Assembly: GCA_025174535.1 (NCBI GenBank)
Contig: JALBUN010000048.1
Span: forward strand, 1-64,000
Source: Cantharellus purpuraceus
Lineage: Eukaryota; Basidiomycota; Agaricomycetes; Cantharellales; Hydnaceae
DNA length: 64,000 bases
Reading direction: 5' to 3'
This document shows, piece after piece, positions 23,356 through 34,400 of this stretch (position 1 is the first letter of the stretch; every line of letters starts with the position of its first letter). The notes beneath the pieces are model-generated. The model saw only the letters and a list, made by a program, of their open reading frames with translations, did not search any database and was not told the DNA's origin. Position numbers and translations under genes: made by a program.

Positions 23356-24806
23356 AGTAGTGTGCGAGTGGGTGACAAGAAATGGTCGGAGGAAGGAGGG
23401 GGAGCGAGGGCAGTATATGAATGATTAGTGTATCCCGGAATGGTCAAGATTAACGGGTAGTAGGTCACAAGTTCATCGGTTTAAGTTTCAGTATAAGCTG
23501 CGGCGAAAAGAGAATCCCGATGAATACGACTTAATGTAACACAACATGCACACTTACCGCCAAGTTGAAATAACCTTGCATCGCCTCGAGGTGACCACAT
23601 ACAAAGAACAAGCCAAGTTACGCAGAGATAGGAGGAAAGTTATGTCATGGTGACTTCCAACTCGTTCTCTTCCCGGCGTTGCAGTGTTTCCGATACAAAT
23701 TCACTTGAAATATATCATAGTTTCATAACTGAAATGGCTGGTTTTGATGCTCCACTTAAGTCTAGGCAGTGAACCTGTGAAGATAAAGGAGCAAAAAAAA
23801 GAAAAATTCAAAGCAGAGGAAAGCGGTACTTTGTGCTTGAAGTGAACTTTGAGTGGCCCAGCACTCCACCAACTCAGCAATCTGTGATTACCAATTAGAA
23901 TGTTAGTTGATGTCAATCAGATACACCCTCATGCTGTGTGCGGTGGAAACGTATATACTATCACGTAACCTCACCGAATTCATCACGTGACATCGAGTTG
24001 GCATATATGTAGCTTCGTTTCACTCTCATCTGGTTGAATGTCGTGGCAGTGCCGTTTCCAATGGCATCTCGCTCTGTCATGAGAGATTCCGAACAATTCA
24101 CAGTGAGACAGTCCGAAGTCTTACTTTAACTCGGTTACAAGATCCCGTCGTTCGTCGTATGCGATTGTGGCTTGGTAGACTGGGAATTCCTGCAGGAATT
24201 TTTCAGAACTATCAAGGTAAATCTCAATATGGTCCACAAAACTCTGTATCTGACTCCCATGACGATCTATGCTTCAGTCTTGTCTGCACTTGACACCAGG
24301 TCAGCGAGTACCCGCCATGCTTCAGCGCTTCAGCCTCTGAATAGCTGTCAGGGGGGTGTAAGAAGATCGCAGAGCTTCAATTGTGGGCAACGTGCCTCTT
24401 CACGATAGCATTCCGTTGCTCCGCCCATGTTAGCGCTTAGCATTCAGTTGGTGACTCCAAACCCACTGCTCTGTTGAGTTTCGTTAGTTGATGGACGTTT
24501 TGGTGATTCGCTATAGCGTTACATTGCCTTGAGGTGATCTCATACAAAGAGCAATGTCGTGGTAGCTCCTAACTTGCTGCTCCGCTGATTCCATTCACCA
24601 TTGGATTCTGGATTGACATAACTTAAACCAGACTTTTGTGCCGGTGCATGTGATGCTCCGCGATTTTTTCTGGGAAGCGCAATCTGCCAAGTAAGCATCC
24701 ACTGGTGGGGATCAGTTCCGGATGGTTTATATCACACCCTGACCTTGAGGTCAAAGTGCAAGATTCCCGTGCTCTCTCCCCTTTGTTACTTGCTCATAGA
24801 CCTGTC
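23356..24806. promoter_or_regulatory. Divergent promoter region of the Lod cluster
   Basis: 1.45 kb between the divergently read LodA-like and ferritin-like genes, with no supported ORF. TATA-like boxes lie near 23,411 (for the oxidase) and 24,725 (for the ferritin-like gene). A diverged direct repeat occurs at 23,574-23,610 and 24,515-24,550 (about 30 of 36 bases identical). It may be a duplicated regulatory segment or an old repeat. Confidence 0.5.
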
Positions 24807-26178
24807 ATGACATCTCCCCGTATCGAAGCGTTACCTGCGCCTCTGCTCGCCGAAGAATGGACAAAAGCACTGCTCATCGAGCGCTTGAAGCTAGGGATGC
24901 AAGTTGAACTGAGCACCATTCCGCTCTACTTGTACGCCTACTACAGCATAAACGTCGAATCCAGCATCCCTCAAGACAAGAAGGTAGCCGGTGCTAATGC
25001 TCGTTTCGCAATCTTGGGTTTGTTGGTTATTCGATCATCGTTTTACTCTCCTTACGAAGTCTGGCAGGTGTGGTCCAACAGGAGATGCTGCACGTTACCT
25101 TGATGGGCAATATTCTTCGTGCTGTGGATGAAGTACCAATACTCTACGCGGAGAATCTCATACCGACTTATCCCAACACGGTTCTATCCAGCAATGTACC
25201 AATGAGATTGATAAAAGCTGGGAGGGAAAGTTTTGAAAATTTTTTGAAGGTATTTATCTCATGTAGATGCGGTTTACGTCGACCAAATTTAGGGAACTTT
25301 AGATCGAAGCCCCCTACTATCCTCCTCCTCCTCCTACGCCACCCCTTACTGCTTCTGCCCTTGAGATGGTTGCAAACGCACTTCCAGACAAACATAGTAT
25401 CGGAGAATTCTATCATAATCTAGTGCAGGGCGAGTCTGCTCGTTACTTTCCCTTCATCTATTCATCTTTGTATTGGTAGGCATCAATATCGTCAGTGGGA
25501 AGGAGCCAGATCTATTCAAAAAACCCCATCTCGACCAACAGTTCGGGGGGGGTATGTTTAACACAGACACACTCATCAAAGACAAAGATGCTGCCCTCAA
25601 AGCCATCGAACTCCTCACCGAGCAAGGAGAAGGAGGGATCAGTGTACCGGAATCCCACTACGCCGTTTTTGTCGACCTTTACCACCGTCAACAGAATTGG
25701 GAGTGCTACAACGTCGTCACGGATCCCAAGTCAAATCAATACGATGGCGCCGTCAAAGAGGTCGGTTAAAGTCCCCATTTCTTTGCACCTTTGAGTCCAA
25801 CTTATATGGTTATACTAGCTCGCCCTCGCTTTCAATGCGTCCTACTGCTATCTTCTCCTTACTTGTGAGGCGGTCTGGAAGACCTCCGACACAGAAGATC
25901 GCAGGCACCTGATCGAGAATGTCCATTCGATCATGATGGCGGTCATCACACCACTCGCCAGCCTACTCGTCCAACAACCACTCAAACCTGGAGAACCCAC
26001 ACATGCTGGCCCATGCTTCGAATATTATTCGACGGGCATGGTGTCAGATCTCAACAAGCTGCACCAAGCGATCATAGATAAGCTGAATGCGGCTATAAAA
26101 TATGACCCGCTTTTGAAGAATCCCATCACCCCCCTGTTGTATTCGGTCCAGAGAGTTAAACCGTACTCAGGGAATTAG
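24807..26178 (+). CDS. Ferritin-like protein of the VioB/RebD iminophenylpyruvate dimer synthase type
   Basis: Spliced gene of about 370 codons with introns near 25,016-25,066, 25,250-25,302, 25,423-25,478 and 25,759-25,818. The first exons carry QVELSTIPLYLYAYYSI and, after intron 1, VVQQEMLHVTLMGNILRA. These correspond to two metal-binding helices of the ferritin-like domain found in VioB, RebD and StaD, with ligand Glu and an E-x2-H pair. In bacterial bisindole pathways that domain couples two indole-3-pyruvate imines. I see no large N-terminal partner domain, so this is the stand-alone ferritin-like form and its substrate is unknown. ATG 24,807 is preferred over 24,705 because the TATA-like TTTATATC lies at about 24,725. 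It lies between the LodA- and LodB-like genes, 260 bp before the latter on the same strand. Confidence 0.82.
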
Positions 26179-26438
26179 TAACAGAGCTAGGGTGATGTCC
26201 CGTTATTAATTGGACTTAGCTACCAGTTAGTACGGTACACCAGCACTGTCCTTAGTTATCAGCTGCATAATGTTCATCATCTTGTGATTCGCACCATACT
26301 TGACGTAGTTTCGACTCGAACTATACGTATGCACCTAGCTTCGAATCCCTTAAAAACCGTCTTAGCGTGATTTTTGGCGGCTGTGTTAGACCCGTTGCAC
26401 ACGTGTACACGTTTTTATCTCGACTCTTGCTTCTAACC

Positions 26439-27765
26439 ATGATGTACGACGGTGAGCTCCATCTGACCAAACGATGACCCAGCACTCTTGAACATCGTTT
26501 GTTTCAGTTATCATTGTTGGAGGGGGCCCTGCTGGCTGTGCAACAGCGTTATCTCTTGTTCGTTCAAATCCAGACGTTTCATTCCTACTGCTGGATGATG
26601 CCGATCCTGCATCCTTCAAGGTGGTTAGACAGTCTAGTGTCTGTTTTCCACAGCCTCCCTCCTCACTGCTAATTTCCAGATAGGCGAGTCGTTGCCGGGA
26701 ATGGCAACTCGCACTCTGAGCTATCTCTCCGGCGCACTTTCTAGTTGTCTGTTGCAGGATACCCAACTAGGAAAACATTCTCAATGTACTGGAAATGCGT
26801 CAGCTTGGACTTCGCTAGATATTCACGAACAGTACGCCATTATGAATCCTTATGGCATGGGCTGGCATCTCGATCGCGCGTTATTCGATGAGACTGTTCG
26901 AGATACGGTAAGGGCTCTGTGTCAGAAGGGAGACAAGGCTTTCGCTCCATCTTCGGTGGAAAGAGCGCGATTCCTTTCCGTGGACAAAGAGGAGGGCATA
27001 TGGCGTGTACATTGCGAGGAGCTTGGGTTCCGCGATATGAGGTGTTACCGTGCCAAATGGATAATTGACGCGACGGGTAGGAAGGCATCACTTGCGCGCC
27101 AGGTACCACGTTTCACTTTGTTCTTTAGAGCCCTGGGTTTAATAACGATGCAGCGAGGCGCAGAAACAGTCCGAACAGATTCACTTCTTGCCTTTTATTC
27201 ACTCTTTAGTTCACCTGGAGAAGACGCAGACAATAGGACGTTGATCGAAGCAACCGAGTCTGGTTGGTGGTACACCTCTCGACTTCCAAATGGTACACGT
27301 GTCGCCGTCTACCACACCGATGATGATGATCCATCCTCCAAGCTGGCACGAAGACAGGAGGGGTTCCTCGATCTTCTACACGATCATACGAAACACATTT
27401 CGCGGATTATTCTTGAATTCGACTACAGCATTGTTCCAAATGCACGATTTCCTCGTTGCACGGCGGCTGGGTCATCTTATCTGCAACCAGTTTGCGATGA
27501 GGCGAATGGGTGGTGTGCTGTGGGCGATGCTGCCATGGCATTCGATCCTCTCTCATCGCAGGGCATCATAACCGCTCTGAGCCTGGGCTGCTTCATTGGC
27601 GATGAAATTGCCAAAAGGGTTGGAAAAAAGGATCGCTCAGAAGAACTCCGCGACATTTCGGATTATTTTCGGAAGATCAGTGAAAAATATGAGAAGGAGA
27701 AGAAATATTTCTATGATATGGTCAAGCAGTTTGGTGGTGAGTTCTGGAAAAGAAGGCAAAGGTGA
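26439..27765 (+). CDS. LodB-like FAD-dependent oxidoreductase
   Basis: Spliced gene of about 390 codons. A tiny first exon (ATG 26,439) joins across an intron (about 26,452-26,501) to VIIVGGGPAGCATAL, the GxGxxG dinucleotide-binding motif. A second intron near 26,619-26,681 precedes GESLPG, and a third 51-bp, in-frame intron lies near 27,102-27,152. Later come WIIDATGRKASLA and VGDAAMAFDPLSSQGI, the GD-x-A-x-x-x-DP flavin motif. This layout fits the group-2 flavin monooxygenase/halogenase fold to which LodB belongs. The WxWxIP signature of flavin halogenases is absent (the site reads GWWYTSRLP). LodB is needed to mature LodA's quinone cofactor, so its position beside a LodA-like gene supports that role by inference. 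Confidence 0.83.
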
Positions 27766-28149
27766 ACTATCGTTTGCTACCGAGAACTTAAGTGTTAGTA
27801 CGTTCTGAATATGCAATGATATGCAATGATATGCAAGCTGCACTCTTTGAATTGCATGTTTATTAAACCGATGGCTTCAATGTCAGCTTTGATTTTTATT
27901 TCTGAGTCTGACTCCAATGTTGTAGGAAGAAGGGGCACAAGTGGAGATGACGATGCTGCACTCTTGTTCTCAAGACGGGAATTATCGAATTGTCGCCCTA
28001 CATATGTACGTGTGCTGAGGGTGTAACATGGTAATATATGTTGGAAGGAACGCGCTTGCGTGTTCTGTTAGGTCCACGGCAGCCTACAAACTTACACAGT
28101 GTAACGCCGGACGGAATCAGAAAGAGAGAGTTGGAACTGTTGAAGTCTT
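27766..28149. other. Right edge of host segment, no supported gene
   Basis: AT-rich stretch after the LodB-like stop. It includes a small triple repeat of ATATGCAATG-like units near 27,808-27,834. Nothing coding is supported before the Copia fragment. Confidence 0.4.
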
Positions 28150-28440
28150 TCATTTTTGTAGTAGTAGCATTCACTGGAGAAATCTATGCTCCATGGAGAG
28201 ACAAGCTTCAACTAATCCTGATTGGACAGGATCTGTGGGGACATGTAACTGGGTGATGTGAAGAGACCCATACTAACTGATCCCAATATAAAGCCAGAGG
28301 AACACCAAGCAATGGATGAGGCCTATATGGCAATTTGTCTCCATATTAGTGATCAATATATAGTCTATTCACATGGAGTGAAGGATGCTCACAATCTATG
28401 GAATTTGCAAGGCCATGAGATCTCAGATCAAGACTTTACC
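28150..28440 (+). pseudogene. Copia-type gag fragment
   Basis: Two overlapping frames, broken by a frameshift near 28,256, read KLQLILIGQDLWGHV, then TDPNIKPEEHQ, ICLHISDQYIVYS and VKDAHNLWN. This resembles the N-terminal UBN2/'gag-polypeptide of Copia' region (a W-x-x-L core followed by a 'L-x-x-A-x-x-x-W' block). It is cut at about 28,440 by an LTR-C fragment. Confidence 0.6.
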
Positions 28441-28447
28441 AGTACTC

Positions 28448-29049
28448 TGTGTTATGCTCTAGGTCCATCGGAGGGTTGGACTTGGGGGCAGAATCAGAAT
28501 GTGATCAAGATGGAGTTGGAGTTGGAGTGGGTCATGGTGATCAGAATGGATTTGGCTTCAGCTTATGTGCTGTGCCCTCTGTTTTGGAACCTGCAAAATT
28601 GTGATGAGGGCGCTAGTTTTCGCCTTTGGAATTAATCAACAAGTTTTCAGCCAACGCTCTAAAGTCAAAGTCCACGCTCTAAGTCTACACTTTATGCTCT
28701 ACACCACAATCCATCATCTCTACACTGAGGAAAAGCACCTTGGTTCAACGATCAGATTTCCCTCCACCACCAAGAGGTCGCATCTCCTGAAACCAGCTTT
28801 TGTGTACCTCCCAACCAGGCTCCCCATTGTCATCCAGTCACAGAGCATGATCAACCATCTGGACTGTCCTTTTTGCTCCCCATCCTCCTCCAACCACAGA
28901 GCACTATTACACTTTCCTGTTACTCAGTGCTACCCCTACCCCTCGACCTGATTGTTCTTTGGCATGCTGAACAACTGCATTACACACCGTCTGTTTGCTA
29001 GGACCGTTGCGTGCAGGCTTATAGGATCTATTCCATAAGTGAACCAACA
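28448..29049. repeat. Composite of LTR-C, LTR-A and LTR-B fragments
   Basis: Three LTR families abut: LTR-C (minus) 28,448-28,576 starting TGTTATGCTCTAGG, LTR-A (minus) 28,577-28,602 starting TGTTTTGGAACC, and LTR-B (plus) 28,603-29,049 ending in CCAACA. The LTR-A sliver inserted after CCCTC of LTR-C. The LTR-B piece lies in the RT gene of the next element. Confidence 0.65.
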
Positions 29050-29364
29050 GTGGGTGAAGAGGCCATGTTTTCGGAGACATCGGAGTACTTCTCAGACGTG
29101 TGTCTGATGTTCTTCTTCATTATCCAAATATACCAAAATGTCGTCTAAGTAAATGAGGACAGTCACATTGAGGAGGTCAGTGAAGGTATCATTCATAAAC
29201 CTCTGGAAGGTGGCCAGAGCATTGGTTAGTCCGAAGGGCATGATGCACCATTTGAAAGATCCATATTGAGTGCAGAAAGTTGTTTTCCACTCATCGCCTT
29301 CTTGGATGCAGACTAGATGGTAGGCATGTCGGAGATCTATTTTGGAATAGATCCTAGCCTTTCA

Positions 29365-30187
29365 TGTCAAGAATTTATTCAAGGAATATTACAATCTATT
29401 GGAGCAAGAAGGGGGAGTTTTATGATAAGAAAAAGTTGTGAAAAGTTTGGGAATTTTTTGATTAAGGGATGAGGAGAAGGTGTTTTTCGATTTTATTTTG
29501 TGAGCCATCCTTTCGTTCTACGGGGGTGGTTACTACTCAAAAAGGGAGGTATTATGATGATTTTCATTCGTCATAAACCTCAAGTCAAACGGGTAAAAAC
29601 TCCTTTCTCTGTAAAAAGTTTTTCCCCATGACATCACATATTATCAGTATCCACATCATTTCTTTTATCATATGTTTCAATCTTACTAAAAGGCTTTTTT
29701 ATCATGTGATTGTCAAATTGTATATTAACTACAACTGTGTACGAGTATCAATAAGGAGATTCACTATTCTTAATCCCTTCCAAGCTGCAAACAAACAGCT
29801 TGTGTCAACTTTCTGTCGTTCCTGGAATAACTCCTAAACGACCTATTCGATTGGAAATCTTTTGCATATCCCATTAGGATATTGCATCAACTATTGCTAT
29901 CTCAAATTACGAACGATTTGGATCATTACATCCATTTCTATTAAGCAAACACTTTTTCGAAGTGTTGCTATTCCCATTTCTGCTCAAATATTTCGCAGAA
30001 GTCCCAGTTCTTAACCAAATATTCTGATATTTGGTAACATTACTCTACTAAACAATATCTTTCCATTGACCCCGCATATATCTGCATCCTTGCAGTAATT
30101 GCTCCCCTATTCAAAATCTACTTCACCACCATCCCTCACCATCATTTTACACTCACCCATAACACCCCTCCATATCTTTTCTTAACA
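29365..30187 (-). mobile_element. Solo LTR-E copy 3 (823 bp, TSD TTTCA)
   Basis: It runs from TGTCAAGAA to CTTAACA on the plus strand, flanked by TTTCA at 29,360-29,364 and 30,188-30,192. The RT sequence is continuous if the insert and one TTTCA are removed, matching the sister RT at 50,850. Confidence 0.93.
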
Positions 30188-30441
30188 TTTCACAGGCTCT
30201 TGAGTAGATCCGTGGTGCAGGGTAGTGGGTATCAGTCTTTCTTGGCGATCTTGTTGAGTCCACAGAAGTCAACACATAGATGGAGTGATCCATCCTTTTT
30301 GCAGACAAATAGGACCGGAGCTCCATGGGGAGATAGGGATGGGCAGATGAAGCCCATGGCCAAGTTCTTGTCTATGAATGTTTGGAGAGCCAGTAGCTCT
30401 TTTTGGGATAGTGAGTAGATAGGGCCAAGTGGAGGGGTGGA

Positions 30442-30803
30442 TGTGAGGGCGACGCTGATGACGAGGCCACAACAACAAGATACTCAATAAGTGAGAGCCG
30501 ATAAGAAATAATGCCAGCTGGTACAGCGGATATCCTCAGTCTATACAGCTGTTTCTGATAAATACATGGGACTTACCTGGTACAGCGGATATCCTCAGAG
30601 ATCAAGCTGAGGGGATCACACTGCACCAAGGCGAGTCTTTATACTAAATGATGGAGACGGATAGGAGAACCAAGATAGGGGAGGAATGATAGGGGAAGTG
30701 ATAGGGGGAATGAAATAGGGGAGACGCACCCTGACAGGCTGCGCTGATAGGGGTGTCAAGAGAAAATACTAAAAATAGAATATGACTTATTTGAACCCTG
30801 ACA
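30442..30803 (-). repeat. Element D 3' LTR
   Basis: 362 bp, nearly identical to the copy at 37,275-37,636. Within it a short block (TGGTACAGCGGATATCCTCAG-like) occurs twice about 75 bp apart. Confidence 0.92.
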
Positions 30804-30856
30804 TCACCTCCCTCTTAATGCATGTCGTCTCGATATGCACTATCATCCCATCCATC

Positions 30857-31294
30857 TCAAGAGAGACACACCCTGAAGCACTCTGCAAGGTCCCTTCTCA
30901 CTCTCTGCCAAAGTAGAGCCCATGACGAGTGTTGATGGTGACTCTTCTCTGCCTTGGGGTAAAGTGGGATGGTGAACTCTCCAGGGGATATGGGATCGTT
31001 CGTGCTGAAAACTGCTCCAAGTATCATCTCCCCTCCCTCATAGGTGACTTTACCGGCGAGCCCTTGGAAGGTGTATGGTATGTCATAGTTGCCAATGAAT
31101 AGAGGGTCCCCGATGTAGTATGTCTGGCATCTTGATGGATTACGATGCCAGAAGGGGAAATGAACTTGTGGAGGTGGAGATGGGAGGTTATAATCCTCTA
31201 CAGCACGTGCAGTATCCCTTGAGTCAACTGACCAAGTGATTGATGGGTAGGAACAGAGTGAGCGTAGAGGGGTGGATTCAGACTGGTAAGGCAT
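30857..31294 (-). CDS. Element D accessory ORF3 (145 aa), homologous to the LTR-B ORF
   Basis: An intact 145-codon ORF downstream of pol and upstream of the polypurine tract, in the sense orientation. It has no known domain that I recognise. It aligns by eye with the 144-codon ORFs inside the three LTR-B copies. Shared blocks are W-S-[VL]-D-[ST]-x-D near residue 20, P-P-P-x-V near 40, Y-x-I-G-D-P-[LI]-F and P-Y-T-F near 65-80, and a C-terminal W-x-R-[VI] segment ending in cysteine. No signal peptide, membrane helix or zinc motif is evident, so it is not an envelope protein. It is unbroken although pol in the same element carries stops. Confidence 0.75.
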   Translation of the reverse strand: MPYQSESTPLRSLCSYPSITWSVDSRDTARAVEDYNLPSPPPQVHFPFWHRNPSRCQTYYIGDPLFIGNYDIPYTFQGLAGKVTYEGGEMILGAVFSTNDPISPGEFTIPLYPKAEKSHHQHSSWALLWQRVRRDLAECFRVCLS

Positions 31295-31400
31295 GGTGGG
31301 TTGGGTAGTGAACGATGATGGTTTTACTGAGGAAGGGGAAGTGGATTCACTGGCTTATATACAGTTAGTGGAATTTCGGCATGGATGAATTTGGTGAGCG

Positions 31401-34400
31401 CTAAGCTTCACTGTGCCTATTCTGCGGCTCTGAAATGTGTCCAATACCACGTGTTGGGTTCCTGCCAGCTGTCCAATCAAAGAGGACCTGTTTGGGAGGT
31501 TCTGTGAAGTTCTCAAAGCGTCTGAAGGGAAGAGCCGCATAGGTGGCTGCCGAAATATGCCTTGGGGCTTCAGGATTTTCCCGATGGAAGTCTGCAATGC
31601 GCCTTCTAGCCCCACTGGCATCCTTAGCTGGGATCCAGAGGTCATCAGCAGCACCATAGCCCTTCCAACGCACCAGGTATTCCAGTCTTCCTCGGAAAAC
31701 TCTGCTGTCAAGGATCTTCTCAACTTCGTATTCCTGTACTCCATCTCGAATGACTGGAGGTGGTGGAGGAGATGACTGGCGTTCAGGGATGGGATCCTTT
31801 TCATAAGGATGGAGTAAGACAACAGAGAACACTGGATGAGTGCGGCCAAAGATTGGGGGAAGTCGTAGGCCATAGGCATTTCGTGAGACCACCTTATTAA
31901 TCACATACGGTCCTAACCATTTGTGATCAAGTTTCTTGGTTGGACGGGTGGTGGTGATATTTTGTGCATTGAGCCAGACCTTGTCACCAAGTTTGTATAC
32001 TGGGGCTGCTTGCCGATGGGCATCATAGAATCATGCCATATCATCTGCTGCCTTTTCCAGGGTGGAGCGAGCCTCAGTGGTGGCCGTCTCCATACGCTCA
32101 GTGAATTCTTCCAGTGCTTCAAGTCGTGTCTCTTGGATTGGCTCTAGCCCAAGCCTTGGGTGTTGGCCTGTATCAAGCATGAAGGGGGTTGATTGCATGG
32201 AGGAGTGGATGCGGTTGTTGTATGTGAATTCAGCAAGAGGAACCCACTCAATCCAGTCATCCTGGCGCTGATTGACGAAAAGCCTCAAGTATTGTTCAAT
32301 TTCTTGATTGACCCTTTCCGTCTGACCATCAGTTTGTGGATGATATGCTGTGGATGCTGCAACCTTGATCCCCAAAAGCTTATTGAGCTCGCGCATAAAT
32401 TGAGAGACAAACTGGGTGCCATGGTCACTGATGATCTCCTCAGGAAGGCCGTGGTGTTTCCACACATGGTCTCGGAAAAGTCGTGCAACTCCTATGTGTT
32501 ATTTGAATAATGTAAATAATTGCTTTGCTGGGGTGTAGTGACAAGCAGAAGTCGAATAGAAAGTGGAGCAGTGATGGGAACACAATGTATGGTAGTCGAA
32601 TTGAAGATATACTTGAGTAGTATCTTCCTACGAAGTTTGATGGGATTTGGTGTGATCTTCGTCTAGATATCAACAATTTAAGCAGGGATGAGGAGCAGAT
32701 GACTCGAACGAGAGTAAATGCTTAATAAAAAAGTAGCCAGTGATTGTATGGCTTCGTAATCCGAGATTCGAGTGGGATATGCAATATTATAATAGAATAT
32801 GCAAAAGCTAATAGAAATACACGTTCGTTCTGGAGATATTCCAGATACGAATAGATTCAGACACACAGACAGAATAAGTGAGAGATAATTACTCTATCTA
32901 TTCAAGTGCATTACAGATGTGGTTTATATATGATACTAAGTCCTATGAATGAGTGAAGTCATTCGTAAATGTCCTGAGTCAATGATGGGATGGATGATGA
33001 GATGATGATGGGGGGAAGTGTCCATGATGATGAAATGATGAAAATAAAAGCGAAAATAATGTCCAGGAAGTTCTGGAACTCACAGGGGCTTCTCCTGTTC
33101 CCTATTCCATTCCTGTAACCTCCTTTACCCCCTTTGTCCCTCAAAACCTCCTGAGCCTCCTATATGCTCCTGTTCCTCCCCTGTCCCCTGTAATCCCCCT
33201 CTCCTCTCCCTTCTCCCCAGAAGTCCAGCAGCTAGACATCCGGCAGCTGGAACAACACTATGGAGTTGATGTCAGAGGTGGTAGGGATAACATGTGCTCG
33301 TTTGGAAAGACGGTCCACAACGACAAGGAGTGCATCATAGCCATGGCTGATGGGTAGTTCTACAATAAGGTCAACAGATATCACTTGCCACCTCCGATCT
33401 GGGACACGATTAGGCAGGAGTTTACCCATAGGAGGAGCAGGGAAATTTTTTGTCCGATTGCAGAGGTCACATCCCTTGACATATTTGGCAATGTATCGTC
33501 CAAATCCAGGCCACCAGTAGCTGCGGGATACAAGTTCTGTTGTTCTCCAGCGACCAGGGTGACCTGTAATGTGAGTATCGTGGTGTGCCCTTACAATGTC
33601 ATGGTGCAATTTTGGGTCAAGAGGGACATATACCTTGCCACGATAGAGGACGAGTCCATTCTCCTCGGTCCATTTCTGTCCTTGTAAATTCCGAGAGGGA
33701 CCAAGTTCCTTAAGAGCCTTTACAACCTTTTCATCTCTGTTGGTGCAGTTCCGCACATGTTCCAGGAAAATGTCTCCTTCTCCTGTGATCATTTGAGCTT
33801 CTGGCCCTGGATAGGTGGATGTCGCATCGATGTGGAACAGCTCAGGGCCAAGAAGAACCTGGTTCTGGTTATCTTCCTCCCCCCGCTTATGATCTACACG
33901 TTGTGAGAGGGCATCAGGTTTGGCTGAATGTTGTCCAGGACGGTGGATCAGTTCAAAGTCAAAACGAGAAAGGTATAGTGACCAGCGAGCTTGTCGACGA
34001 TTGAGATTCTGAGCTGTACAGAAATATGTGAGGTTTTGATGATCATTAAGGATTTCAATCTTGTATTTGGTCCCTTCCAAGATGTGGCGCCATTCTTCTA
34101 GTCCATGGATGACTGAGAGCAATTCCTTATCATGGATGGCATAGTTGCACTCTGCATCTGAAAGGCTCTTGGATACAAAACCTACCGGCCTCCATTTCTC
34201 ATCGTCACAGAGTTGAGATAGAACAGCACCTGTTGCATATGCTGAAGCATCTGTCTCTAGTCAAAAATGCTTGGTTTGATCTGGGAGGACAAGGATTGGA
34301 GTTGACGTGACAAGCTGCTTGAGTTTATCAAAGGCTTCTTGTTCTGGGCCATCAGGTATCCAGGACCACTGTGTATCTGCCTTTGTTAACCGATTCAGAG

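Noticed and set aside
26439..27765. Flavin-dependent tryptophan halogenase as the identity of the flavoprotein.
   Set aside because: The WxWxIP signature is missing (GWWYTSRLP at the site) and the neighbour is a LodA-like gene, so LodB-like is the better call.
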